From the NCBI GenBank assembly GCA_029067085.1, contig JAIEFE010000013.1, positions 1 to 64,000 on the forward strand: 64,000 nt of DNA, in the 5' to 3' direction. The DNA comes from Lachnospiraceae bacterium. GTDB taxonomy: Bacteria; Bacillota; Clostridia; Lachnospirales; Lachnospiraceae. Below are positions 56,221-63,534 of the stretch, piece after piece (the stretch's first letter is position 1; every line of letters begins with the position of its first letter). The translations under genes and the position numbers were made by a program. The notes below the pieces were generated by a model. It ran no database searches. It saw only the letters and a list, made by a program, of their open reading frames with translations, and was not told the origin of the DNA.

Positions 56221-56612
56221 AAATTTTGAAGAAAAGAAAAAAGGAGGAAGTATTTGCGGGTGGGCGAATTGTTGTAACGCCTTTTAGCAAATTAAACAAA
56301 GAGGATTTCCCACAGTATGAAGACGATGGTATGTTTTTCTTGCATTATGACGGGAAAATTTATATTGACTCAGAGGATCCGGCAAACGAGGCTATTGTTA
56401 TACTATTAAAGGATCTCGTGCAATATCCAAAGAAAGTGTTGAAGCAGTGGGAAAAAGAGCAAAAAAGGAGATATCCAGATATAAAAAAGATAGAAGATTT
56501 AGTTGCACTTAAAGAAGATAACGAGGCATTTATGAAAGCCCTGTCAGGGTTTCTTGTCCCGCTGGAGATTAAGAGCCGCGAAATGCAAAAAGAATATTAC
56601 GGCATTTTGTAA
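56214..56612 (+). CDS. Small basic protein upstream of the tape measure gene
   Basis: A 132-aa protein, MVKILKKRKKEEVFAGGRIVVTPFSKLNKEDFPQYED.... Its place directly before the tape measure gene is where tail assembly chaperones sit in tailed phages, but sequence alone does not prove this. No frameshift signal is needed or seen; the two frames are in the same register but separated by a TAA. GGGAGGTG precedes the ATG. Confidence 0.55.
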   Translation: MVKILKKRKKEEVFAGGRIVVTPFSKLNKEDFPQYEDDGMFFLHYDGKIYIDSEDPANEAIVILLKDLVQYPKKVLKQWEKEQKRRYPDIKKIEDLVALKEDNEAFMKALSGFLVPLEIKSREMQKEYYGIL

Positions 56613-56623
56613 CTGAATTTTCT

Positions 56624-56651
56624 TTGTTTTTCAACGCTTTTATGATATAAT
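56624..56651 (+). promoter_or_regulatory. Promoter before the tape measure gene
   Basis: TTGTTT (56624-56629), a 16-bp spacer and TATAAT (56646-56651). A transcript would start near 56658 and run straight into the hairpin at 56669-56713. Confidence 0.55.
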
Positions 56652-56668
56652 TATTATAGAGTGCAGAG

Positions 56669-56713
56669 ACACCATATATGCCTAAAAGGTTTATGTGGTG
56701 TTTTTCTTTTTTC
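56669..56713 (+). terminator. Terminator or attenuator between promoter and tape measure gene
   Basis: ACACCATATA (56669-56678) pairs with TATGTGGTGT (56692-56701) with one G-T pair and an inner CC/GG, followed by TTTTTCTTTTTTC. It ends transcripts from upstream and from the local promoter unless overridden, so the tape measure gene may need antitermination. Confidence 0.7.
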
Positions 56714-56771
56714 TAGCGTCCCGCGTTCTCGAAACCAGCGACCATTGCACAAGAAAGGGCGGTGCATTGCG

Positions 56772-59700
56772 TTGGTTGTGGATTCTCTGGAAGTCGAACT
56801 TCAATCAAAAGCGGATTCTGCGGTAAAATCACTTGATATTTTCATACAAAGGCTAGGGCTTATTTGCGAGGGTATATCCGCAATCGGAAAAAACTCTGGT
56901 CTAAATGACTTTGCAAAACAGGCGAGAGAAGCCACAAAAGGGCTTGACGGCTTTCGGGACGCGGGTAAGAGTATTCAGTCAAGCATAGAGCCACAAATGA
57001 AAAAGGTGGCGAAGAGTTTTGAAGAAATTGCAGAACAGTCTAAGGACTTGGGGAAAGGCTTTAGGTTTGCCGGTTCTACATCCGCAATTCAGAAACAGAT
57101 TGATAAATATTCTAATTCTTTGGAAATTGCAAAACTCAAAAAGCAGGAGTTAGAAGCCTCTGGCGATGTAAACGGAAAACAGTATGAACAGGCTGTTCGT
57201 GACGTTACAAAATACGCAAACATAATAGAAAGTCTTAAAAATCAATTAAAGGAACTTGAATCGGCGAAAATAGAAAATCCAATTAAAGACCTTAGTATCG
57301 AAGAATTTGCCGAGAGAGCAAAAACACAGATACAGCAGTCGCTTGACGGGTTAAGGATAGAAAACCCTATATCTGTAACCGAAATGAGTGACGAACAGTT
57401 ACAAGTATACAAGACGCTTGCAGAAGAAATGGAGGAAGCAAGAAGATCTCTTTCTGTTGTAGATGAAGAGATGCAAAAAGTCGGACAATCTGCGGAAGTT
57501 TTGGGCGGCAAGGCGAGGGAAGCGGCAAATGCAATCACATACAACGCGGACGCGATGCAGATGGTCTACGGCAAAGAAAACGCCGGAATACAAAATTTTC
57601 AGCAAGCACTAGATAAGTTTGGTGTAAAAAATGGCGGTCAATTAGGTGCGGCATTAAGCGATTCATTCCAAAACATCTCTAAGCAGGCAGAGAGCCTAAA
57701 AGAGAAACTGTCTAGGCTTGTTGTCCCAGAGATCAAAGAAGATAATCTCCAAAAGCTGGAAAGCGAATTAAAAAAGATAGAGGCATTAACAGACCAACTC
57801 AGAGCAAAACTTTCCAACGAAATAACAATGGGCAGAATTACTGAAAGCGCGGACGATACGAAGTTTGTAAAACTTTCAGAGCAGATCGCCCTTTCAGAAA
57901 AGCAAGCAGAAGCACTACGGCAGAAGATATCAGAAGTCGGCAATGCCTCAGAAACAGCAGACACAAGCGGATTTGAACGGCAAAGACAGTCTATGTCCAG
58001 TTTAGCCACCGTAGGAAAGCGGGTAATTGCTGTATTTTCTGGTATTCAAGCGGCTTTAAGTAAATTTGGAAGTGCGGTAAATAAGGCGTTTTCTGGCTTG
58101 AGAAGGCTTGCAAAATCCATGCTATCGCTTGGAACTGCCGCAAAAGCTTCCGGTAAAGGGTTCGACTTAAACCTTAAGACAATCCTTAAGTACGGGTTTG
58201 GAATCCGTAGCGTTTATGCCCTCGTGAATAAACTGCGAAACGCCATCAAGGATGGCATGAAGAACCTTGTCCAGTACAGCACAGAGACAAACGCAAGCGT
58301 TTCCATGCTTGTATCTTCCCTTGCAACGCTAAAAAATGCGTCTGCGGCGGCGGCATCACCACTTTTGAACGCGATCGCGCCCGCACTGAATCAACTCATT
58401 CAGTTGTTTATACGCGCAACAAACGCTGTGAATCAATTCCTTTCGGCACTTATGGGTCGCGGTACATGGATTAAGGCAAAAGACCAGATAATTGATTGGG
58501 GAGAGAGCGTATCTGATGCGGCAAAGGCGGCGAAAGGCGCATTACAGCCGTTTGACAAACTGAATAACCTTACAAGTCAGCAAGCGGCGGGTGGCGGAGT
58601 TGACCCGGGAGATATGTTTGAGACGCTTCCAATCGAAAAGAAATTCAAAGATTGGGCTGACCGCCTGAAAGATATGTGGAAAAACGCAGATTTTTATGAT
58701 CTGGGGAAACTGTTGGGAGAAAAATTAAAGAATGCGCTTGATAATATTCCGTGGGATGAAATCAAAAAAGCAGCCGGAAAACTCGGAAAAAGCCTTGCGA
58801 CTCTGATAAATGGCTTTATTGAAGTCGATGGGCTTGGATATTCCATAGGAAAGACACTTGCAGAGGCAATAAACACAGGATTTAAGTTCCTGAATGAGTT
58901 TGTCCATAATCTAAATTGGGCTTCTCTTGGTAAATTTATAGCGGATTCAATAAACGGACTCTTAAAGAACGTTGACTGGAAACTGATAAAAGATACTCTT
59001 ATCACATTGGCGAAAGGGCTTGGAGATGCGATAAACGCCTTTGTTGACAATCTGGATTGGGCTGTCGTAGCTTCTACTATCGCAAATTTAGTAAATACGC
59101 TTGCCGCTACTATACTAACTTTCTTTAACACAGTGGATTGGGAGGAACTTGGTACAAAAGTAGGAGAATCGCTGTCAAAAGCGATTAAAGGGATTGATTT
59201 TGAAAATGTAGGACGTGCGTTAGGAAGCATTATACAAGCAGGAATAGATTTTCTAAAAAATCTTTTATCTGAATTGTCGTTTGAAGATATAACAAGTGCT
59301 ATCAGCGATTTATTTACGGGATTTTTTGAGGCAGTAAACTGGCAGGATATCGCGGCAGTTGCACTAGGATTGCTTGCAGGTGCTTTGATCATGCAGTCGC
59401 CGGCATTAAAGTTATCTGCTCTTGCTCTGGCTGTCCTATCCACTTTTCAAGATGAATTACTGGCACTCGATTGGGTGAAAGCCGGAGAGACGGTCAGCAA
59501 AGCCTTTATAAAGTTCTTTGATTTCGTAACAACCGCTATCGAAAGTGTTGATTGGTGGTCGGTCGGCGAAAAAGTTAAAGAATTTTTAGTCGGTGTAGAT
59601 TGGGGCGGTGTGGCAGAATCATTCTTTGAAGCCATTGGAGCGGCACTTGGAGGTCTTGCGGCTTTTCTTGGAGGACTACTTGCAAATGCGGTGGCAGATG

Positions 59701-60491
59701 CAGGAGATTATTTTCAAACAAAAATTGAAGAAGCAGGCAGAAATATTGTACAAGGTATTTTAGTCGGAATATGTGAAAAACTTGTCGATATTGGCGAATG
59801 GATAAAGGAACACATTTTCAAGCCGTTTATGGATGGGTTTAAGAAAGCATTTGAGATTCACAGCCCGTCAAAAGTCATGGAGGGAATGGGCGGCTACATT
59901 GTTTCTGGATTGTTAAACGGATTAAAGGAAAAGTGGAGCGATGTAGTTGACTGGATAACAAAGAAAATCCAGTGGTTAAAGGATAAATTAAGCGGAATTA
60001 AGTTTTCGTTTTCTGGCGGAGGCGGTAAATTTGGCGGTGGAAATTCAAAAACATCAAGAGTATCAGTGCAAAACGTGTTCAGCGATTTAGCCGCGAATAT
60101 GCAGGATATATCTATTGCAAGTCCGAGAGTTGCTCTTGCTAAAGGCGGTATTGCGACAAGGTATACAGAAGCCGTTATTGGAGAAGCTGGAAGAGAAGCC
60201 GTATTGCCGTTAACGGATAGCAGGGCAATGAAGATGATCGCGGACGGAATAATGAGCCAGTACCAAGGCGCAGGAGCATACGGTTCAGAAGGATATCAAG
60301 TAAACGGGCAAGGCGACCCAGAGCTAAAAAAACTTTTGAGAAAAAATAATGAATTGCTTGAAGCCATATTGGAAAAACCAGTGTTGAGTGATAATGATAT
60401 TTTTGAAGCTGACAGAAGAGAATTTAGGAAAGAAGAAAAGAGACGGTACGGGAGTGGTGGAAGCGGAGTTCCGATTTTAGGGGCGAATTGA
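56772..60491 (+). CDS. Phage tail tape measure protein
   Basis: A 1239-aa protein. The N-terminal 450 residues are coiled-coil-rich. A hydrophobic middle follows (ASAAAASPLLNAIAPALNQL). Around residues 655-950 lie about ten tandem 30-40-residue repeats beginning with a x-(D/N)-W/F motif (NIPWDE, NLNWAS, NVDWKL, NLDWAV, TVDWEE, GIDFEN...). The C-terminal FEIHSPSKVMEGMG and GEAGREAVLPL motifs are diagnostic of tape measure proteins, which set tail length and reach into the tail tube. TTG 56772 is the probable start: GGGCGG lies just upstream, and the ATG at 56661 falls within the terminator. No other tail gene accompanies it. Confidence 0.9.
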   Translation: MVVDSLEVELQSKADSAVKSLDIFIQRLGLICEGISAIGKNSGLNDFAKQAREATKGLDGFRDAGKSIQSSIEPQMKKVAKSFEEIAEQSKDLGKGFRFAGSTSAIQKQIDKYSNSLEIAKLKKQELEASGDVNGKQYEQAVRDVTKYANIIESLKNQLKELESAKIENPIKDLSIEEFAERAKTQIQQSLDGLRIENPISVTEMSDEQLQVYKTLAEEMEEARRSLSVVDEEMQKVGQSAEVLGGKAREAANAITYNADAMQMVYGKENAGIQNFQQALDKFGVKNGGQLGAALSDSFQNISKQAESLKEKLSRLVVPEIKEDNLQKLESELKKIEALTDQLRAKLSNEITMGRITESADDTKFVKLSEQIALSEKQAEALRQKISEVGNASETADTSGFERQRQSMSSLATVGKRVIAVFSGIQAALSKFGSAVNKAFSGLRRLAKSMLSLGTAAKASGKGFDLNLKTILKYGFGIRSVYALVNKLRNAIKDGMKNLVQYSTETNASVSMLVSSLATLKNASAAAASPLLNAIAPALNQLIQLFIRATNAVNQFLSALMGRGTWIKAKDQIIDWGESVSDAAKAAKGALQPFDKLNNLTSQQAAGGGVDPGDMFETLPIEKKFKDWADRLKDMWKNADFYDLGKLLGEKLKNALDNIPWDEIKKAAGKLGKSLATLINGFIEVDGLGYSIGKTLAEAINTGFKFLNEFVHNLNWASLGKFIADSINGLLKNVDWKLIKDTLITLAKGLGDAINAFVDNLDWAVVASTIANLVNTLAATILTFFNTVDWEELGTKVGESLSKAIKGIDFENVGRALGSIIQAGIDFLKNLLSELSFEDITSAISDLFTGFFEAVNWQDIAAVALGLLAGALIMQSPALKLSALALAVLSTFQDELLALDWVKAGETVSKAFIKFFDFVTTAIESVDWWSVGEKVKEFLVGVDWGGVAESFFEAIGAALGGLAAFLGGLLANAVADAGDYFQTKIEEAGRNIVQGILVGICEKLVDIGEWIKEHIFKPFMDGFKKAFEIHSPSKVMEGMGGYIVSGLLNGLKEKWSDVVDWITKKIQWLKDKLSGIKFSFSGGGGKFGGGNSKTSRVSVQNVFSDLAANMQDISIASPRVALAKGGIATRYTEAVIGEAGREAVLPLTDSRAMKMIADGIMSQYQGAGAYGSEGYQVNGQGDPELKKLLRKNNELLEAILEKPVLSDNDIFEADRREFRKEEKRRYGSGGSGVPILGAN

Positions 60492-60579
60492 CGATTGTAA
60501 AGATTTTCTTAATATGATAATGTTAAATAAGTTATAATCGATTATATCCTTATCGGTTTGCATTAACGGATATTTATTC

Positions 60580-60720
60580 TTGAATTTATTCAAGGGATAT
60601 GCTATATTATGATTAAACAAAGGGAAAGCCAGAGAAGCGGCTACCCCTCACAATAACATTAGCGTGTTACAAAGCAACAGCCGTCAGCTACTGGGAATAG
60701 TTGGCGGCTATTTTCTTTTG
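60580..60720 (+). ncRNA. Antisense RNA (RatA-like) opposite the toxin gene 3' end
   Basis: Promoter TTGAAT (60580-60585), 17 bp, TATATT (60603-60608). The RNA would start near 60615 and end at the hairpin AGCCGTCAGCTA...TAGTTGGCGGCT followed by ATTTTCTTTT near 60720, overlapping the 3' end of the convergent toxin gene. This matches the TxpA/RatA layout of type I toxin-antitoxin loci. The 90 bp before it hold no gene. Confidence 0.65.
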
Positions 60721-60800
60721 TCCTTAAAAATCTGATATAGCAGACTGATAAGGGCAACAATGAACGTACAGAATAAAAAGAAATCCTGATATGTAATCAT
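60708..60800 (-). CDS. Type I toxin, putative holin-like (TxpA/Hol-Tox family)
   Basis: A 30-aa hydrophobic peptide, MITYQDFFLFCTFIVALISL plus a Lys/Arg tail: one membrane segment, then FKDKRK. This is the standard pattern of holin-like type I toxins in Firmicutes. GGAGGGC lies 6 bp before the ATG, and an upstream CCCTCC can pair with it and hide it. It would damage the membrane when its antisense RNA is lost, keeping the element in the cell. Confidence 0.8.
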   Translation of the reverse strand: MITYQDFFLFCTFIVALISLLYQIFKDKRK

Positions 60801-60896
60801 TGTATCGCCCTCCTTTCTTTCGTCTGGAGGGCTTTATACCCTCCGAAGAATAAGAGGGGTAATGCCGCCTTTGGCTCTCTGGTTTCCCTTGCTTCT

Positions 60897-60925
60897 AGTA
60901 TAACATATGTCTATTTTTCCAGCAA
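60897..60925 (-). promoter_or_regulatory. Toxin promoter
   Basis: Reading the - strand: TTGCTG (60925-60920), a 17-bp spacer, TATACT (60902-60897). The leader contains GGAGGG-TATAAA-GCCCTCC, able to form a hairpin that competes for the ribosome site. Confidence 0.5.
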
Positions 60926-60940
60926 TCACATATTTGTTTA

Positions 60941-61023
60941 GTATCAAAAGTAATGTTAATGAAAAATGTATCAAAAGTTATTGACAACAACAATAACAAG
61001 ATATAATATAGAAGTATCAAAAC
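60941..61023. repeat. Three GTATCAAAA repeats at the serine recombinase promoter
   Basis: GTATCAAAAG at 60941 and 60968 and GTATCAAAAC at 61014. They flank a promoter with TTGACA at 60981-60986 and TAATAT at 61004-61009 (17-bp spacer). Likely operators or recombinase-binding sites for the gene at 61066. Confidence 0.55.
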
Positions 61024-61065
61024 AAACGAACGATAGAAATGATACTACTAGAGAGGGCATTGTTT

Positions 61066-61743
61066 ATGTGTATGTATGGATATTGCAGAATAAGTACAAA
61101 ACAGCAGAGTATTGATAGACAGATAAGAAACATTAAGAGCAGTTATGATAATGCTGTTATAATACAGGAAGTATATACAGGGACAAAGCAGGACAGGCCA
61201 GAATGGAATAAGCTGTATAAGAAAGTAAAGGCAGGAGATATCATTATTTTTGACAGTGTATCACGAATGAGCAGGAATGCAGACGAGGGTTTTTGTCTGT
61301 ATGAGGAATTATATAATAAGGGTATAGAGCTTGTATTCTTGAAAGAGCCACATATCAACACAAACACATATAAGAAAGCATTAGAGAGCAACATATCAAT
61401 GACAGGGACAAATGTTGACTTTATCTTAGAGGGTGTGAATAAATATCTTATGTCTCTTGCAAAAGAACAGATAAGACTTGCGTTTGAACAATCAGAAAAG
61501 GAAGTACAGGATTTGCACCAGAGAACGAGAGAGGGTATAGAAACAGCAAGGCTGAATGGCAAGCAGATCGGACAGAAACAGGGGGCAAAGCTGACAACAA
61601 AGAAATCTATTGAAGCAAAGAAACAGATACAGAAGCATAGCAGAGATTTTAACGGTACTTTGTCAGATGCAGATTGTATGAAGCTGATAGGGCTTGCAAG
61701 AAATACATTCTATAAATATAAGAAGGAATTGAAAGCAGAATAA
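61066..61743 (+). CDS. Serine recombinase (resolvase/invertase family)
   Basis: A 225-aa recombinase. The catalytic Ser is in YCRISTKQQSIDRQ (about residue 9), followed by RPEWNKLYKKVKAGDIIIFDSVSRMSRNADEG with the conserved SR-x-SR motif, and a C-terminal helix-turn-helix (CMKLIGLARNTFYKYKKEL). It could resolve dimers, invert a segment or act on the helper. ATG 61066 has GAGAGGG 9 bp upstream; the earlier in-frame ATG 61039 has none. Confidence 0.9.
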   Translation: MCMYGYCRISTKQQSIDRQIRNIKSSYDNAVIIQEVYTGTKQDRPEWNKLYKKVKAGDIIIFDSVSRMSRNADEGFCLYEELYNKGIELVFLKEPHINTNTYKKALESNISMTGTNVDFILEGVNKYLMSLAKEQIRLAFEQSEKEVQDLHQRTREGIETARLNGKQIGQKQGAKLTTKKSIEAKKQIQKHSRDFNGTLSDADCMKLIGLARNTFYKYKKELKAE

Positions 61744-61754
61744 GGAATGCTTAG

Positions 61755-61785
61755 GGCAGAGTTCACATGAACTACTGCCTTTTTC
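61755..61785 (+). terminator. Terminator after the serine recombinase gene
   Basis: GGCAG-A-GTTC and GAAC-TA-CTGCC form a stem at 61755-61779 with T residues following. The rest of the 217-bp gap has no convincing gene; a 17-codon frame at 61812 has a good ribosome site but no other support. Confidence 0.65.
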
Positions 61786-61900
61786 CACCTATGTATAATG
61801 GGGAGGGGTTTATGCGAAAACGTATGTACTCCTACTTAGTGGGTTTTTCTTTTGGGAAATTTTAAAAAGCCCTTTTGTAAATATTTAAGAATGGTTACTC

Positions 61901-61929
61901 TGGACAGTTTATATTTTTTATGATATAGT
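61901..61929 (+). promoter_or_regulatory. Promoter of the right-end cargo gene
   Basis: TGGACA (61901-61906), a 17-bp spacer and TATAGT (61924-61929), about 32 bp before the ATG at 61961. Confidence 0.55.
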
Positions 61930-61960
61930 TTGATAAATTTGCCAGAGAGGTGTGATTTAC

Positions 61961-62554
61961 ATGGATAATAAACAAATTTTAGAGTATTTAGGGGAATGTG
62001 TTAGTCCTATGACTGTGGAAAGCATTTCAAATAAATTTAACTGTTCAAAGCAAGAAATGCAAAGAGCATTGGACGAATTAATGGTAGGCGAAAAAGTTAA
62101 AAAAATTACACCGGAAAATTCAAATACTGGCAGAGTTTATTATACTGTAAGAGGTGAAAAAACAGCTATATCCGATGAAAACGAGAAAACAAATTTAGAT
62201 AACGGAGAGACAAGGGAAAAAGCAGTAGTTGATCAAGCAATAGTAAATGCAAAAGACTATTATGAAGAATTAACAGACAATTATAAAGATTTAACAGTAA
62301 AGATAGAAGGGATTGATAAAAATGTAAATGGCATTTATGTAAATATAATATCGATGATGGCTATATTTGTTGCAATATTTGCTTTAATAACGGTAAACGC
62401 AAATATAGTTTTTACTTTAACAGAGGAAAATGCAAAAAATGTGTTTGATGGTATTATTGCAATTAATATATTTGTCGTAATATGCATTCTTGTATTATTA
62501 ATTGGTGTTAGATTATTTATTATAAACCCTTTATTGAAGAAGAAGCAAAGATAA
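61961..62554 (+). CDS. Winged-helix protein with two C-terminal membrane segments, element cargo
   Basis: A 197-aa protein. The N-terminal 65 residues look like a winged helix (ILEYLGECVSPMTVESISNKFNCSKQEMQRALDEL, then VYYTVRG). A charged helical linker follows (about 75-125), then two membrane segments (about 128-150 and 165-190) and a KKKQR end. The layout of a soluble sensor plus two membrane helices recalls SLATT-like or other membrane effectors of phage defence, but I recognise no family. It has its own promoter and lies against attR, a cargo position. ATG 61961 has AGAGAGGTG upstream. Confidence 0.6.
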   Translation: MDNKQILEYLGECVSPMTVESISNKFNCSKQEMQRALDELMVGEKVKKITPENSNTGRVYYTVRGEKTAISDENEKTNLDNGETREKAVVDQAIVNAKDYYEELTDNYKDLTVKIEGIDKNVNGIYVNIISMMAIFVAIFALITVNANIVFTLTEENAKNVFDGIIAINIFVVICILVLLIGVRLFIINPLLKKKQR

Positions 62555-62642
62555 ATAAAGATGTTTAGAGGAAGAACTCTGGCGGCAATGAATAAGAATG
62601 TGTATTTATAAGTGGCTAATAGTAGCTAAAAATGGTTTTTTG

Positions 62643-62663
62643 TCACACACAAGTAGCACACAA
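62643..62663 (+). repeat. Right arm-type repeats
   Basis: TCACACACAA at 62643-62652 and TAGCACACAA at 62654-62663, 11 bp apart and in the same orientation as the left arm repeats at 46612-46657. They end 34 bp before attR. Confidence 0.7.
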
Positions 62664-62697
62664 ATAGCCCATAAGACCCAGAAAATAGAGCATTACT

Positions 62698-62736
62698 GTT
62701 TCTATTGAGGAAGCTGCTAAGGCTGGCAAATTCTAA
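62698..62736 (+). repeat. attR: right 39-bp attachment repeat
   Basis: Exact copy of 46506-46544. It carries the last 12 codons and TAA of the GGGtGRT gene without the rest. Chromosomal sequence resumes at 62737. Confidence 0.95.
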
Positions 62737-62760
62737 GAAACAGCATAAAATAAGTATGGA

Positions 62761-62791
62761 AAAGCCCGCAAATTTAACGTTTGCGGGCTTT
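62761..62791 (+). terminator. Native terminator of the GGGtGRT gene, now separated
   Basis: AAAGCCCGCAAA (62761-62772) pairs with TTTGCGGGCTTT (62780-62791), a 12-bp perfect stem. It lies 25 bp after attR, where the GGGtGRT stop codon would have been before insertion. It is symmetric and could also serve the - strand channel gene. Confidence 0.85.
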
Positions 62792-62832
62792 CTTACGCGC
62801 TGAAAGGAAAAGGTGCAAAGAAATAGTGGATA

Positions 62833-63534
62833 TTATTTACCATCAATCTCTTCTTGATATCCTGATATTATGATACCAGAAGGGAGAGCAACAACAGCGA
62901 TACCTAAAAAAGATGAGATCATACTAATGATTCTACCTATATCAGAGATAGGGTATATGTCTCCGTAACCAACAGTTGTCAGAGAAACAGTAGCCCAGTA
63001 AATTGCTCGAAAAAAATTACCGAAAGTATCAGGCTCAATCTGAAAGACAATTAAAGCAGTGATAAATATATATGATAGCGCAAGCAAGCCGACGGTGACC
63101 AAAGCATCTTTCTTTTTAGATAACACATTTATAATGATCTGGATATTCTTTGAATATCTCACAAACTTAAAAACGCGAAAAGTCTTAAATAAGCGAAAAA
63201 CACGGAATACTTTAAGCGCATAGCTCAAGCCGGTTACAGATGGCAAAATTGCAAGCAAATCTATAATTGCCATAGGGCGAAAAGGATAAGTAATGAAAGA
63301 AATAACGCCATGTTTGGCTGATGAATAATCAGCCGTCAAAAGCCGAAGAAAATAGTCTATGATAAATATAAGAACCGTTATTCTATCAAGTAAAAACAAA
63401 ACAGGAGTCTGGTCAATAAAGCATAAGGGGATTATGCTTGCGATTATGGAAAGCATGATAAAAAAATCATAAATTTTACTTACTTTATCATCGCTTTCAG
63501 CTTTTTCTATGATTTCAAAAATTCTTTTGCGCAT
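62833..63534 (-). CDS. Voltage-gated-type potassium channel (six membrane segments)
   Basis: A 233-aa membrane protein with S1-S6 topology. S4 has positive residues about every third position (RVFRLFKTFRVFKFVRYSK). The pore loop has the potassium selectivity filter TTVGYGD, followed by the S6 helix with an ALPSGIIISG end. The stop of the upstream EAL gene and this ATG touch (TAAATG), so translation is coupled. A link between c-di-GMP breakdown and ion flux is possible but unproven. Confidence 0.93.
   Translation of the reverse strand: MRKRIFEIIEKAESDDKVSKIYDFFIMLSIIASIIPLCFIDQTPVLFLLDRITVLIFIIDYFLRLLTADYSSAKHGVISFITYPFRPMAIIDLLAILPSVTGLSYALKVFRVFRLFKTFRVFKFVRYSKNIQIIINVLSKKKDALVTVGLLALSYIFITALIVFQIEPDTFGNFFRAIYWATVSLTTVGYGDIYPISDIGRIISMISSFLGIAVVALPSGIIISGYQEEIDGK

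Larger units (their letters stand above)
46545..62736 (+). mobile_element. 16.2-kb integrative element (phage satellite-like)
   Basis: Bounded by identical 39-bp direct repeats, with a tyrosine integrase near the left end, arm-type repeats inside both ends, and an AT-rich composition unlike its flanks. Gene order: HExxH cargo, Spo0A-C-like, integrase and repressor, divergent from a small HTH, primase-helicase, HNH, small terminase-like and small proteins, then tape measure, toxin locus, serine recombinase and winged-helix membrane cargo. No capsid, portal, large terminase or lysis genes, and no conjugation genes. It therefore fits a phage-inducible island or satellite better than a prophage or ICE; a reduced prophage is possible. 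Confidence 0.9.

Noticed and set aside
61812-61865. 17-codon frame with a GGGGAGGGG site
   Set aside because: Too short to support as a gene without expression or conservation data.
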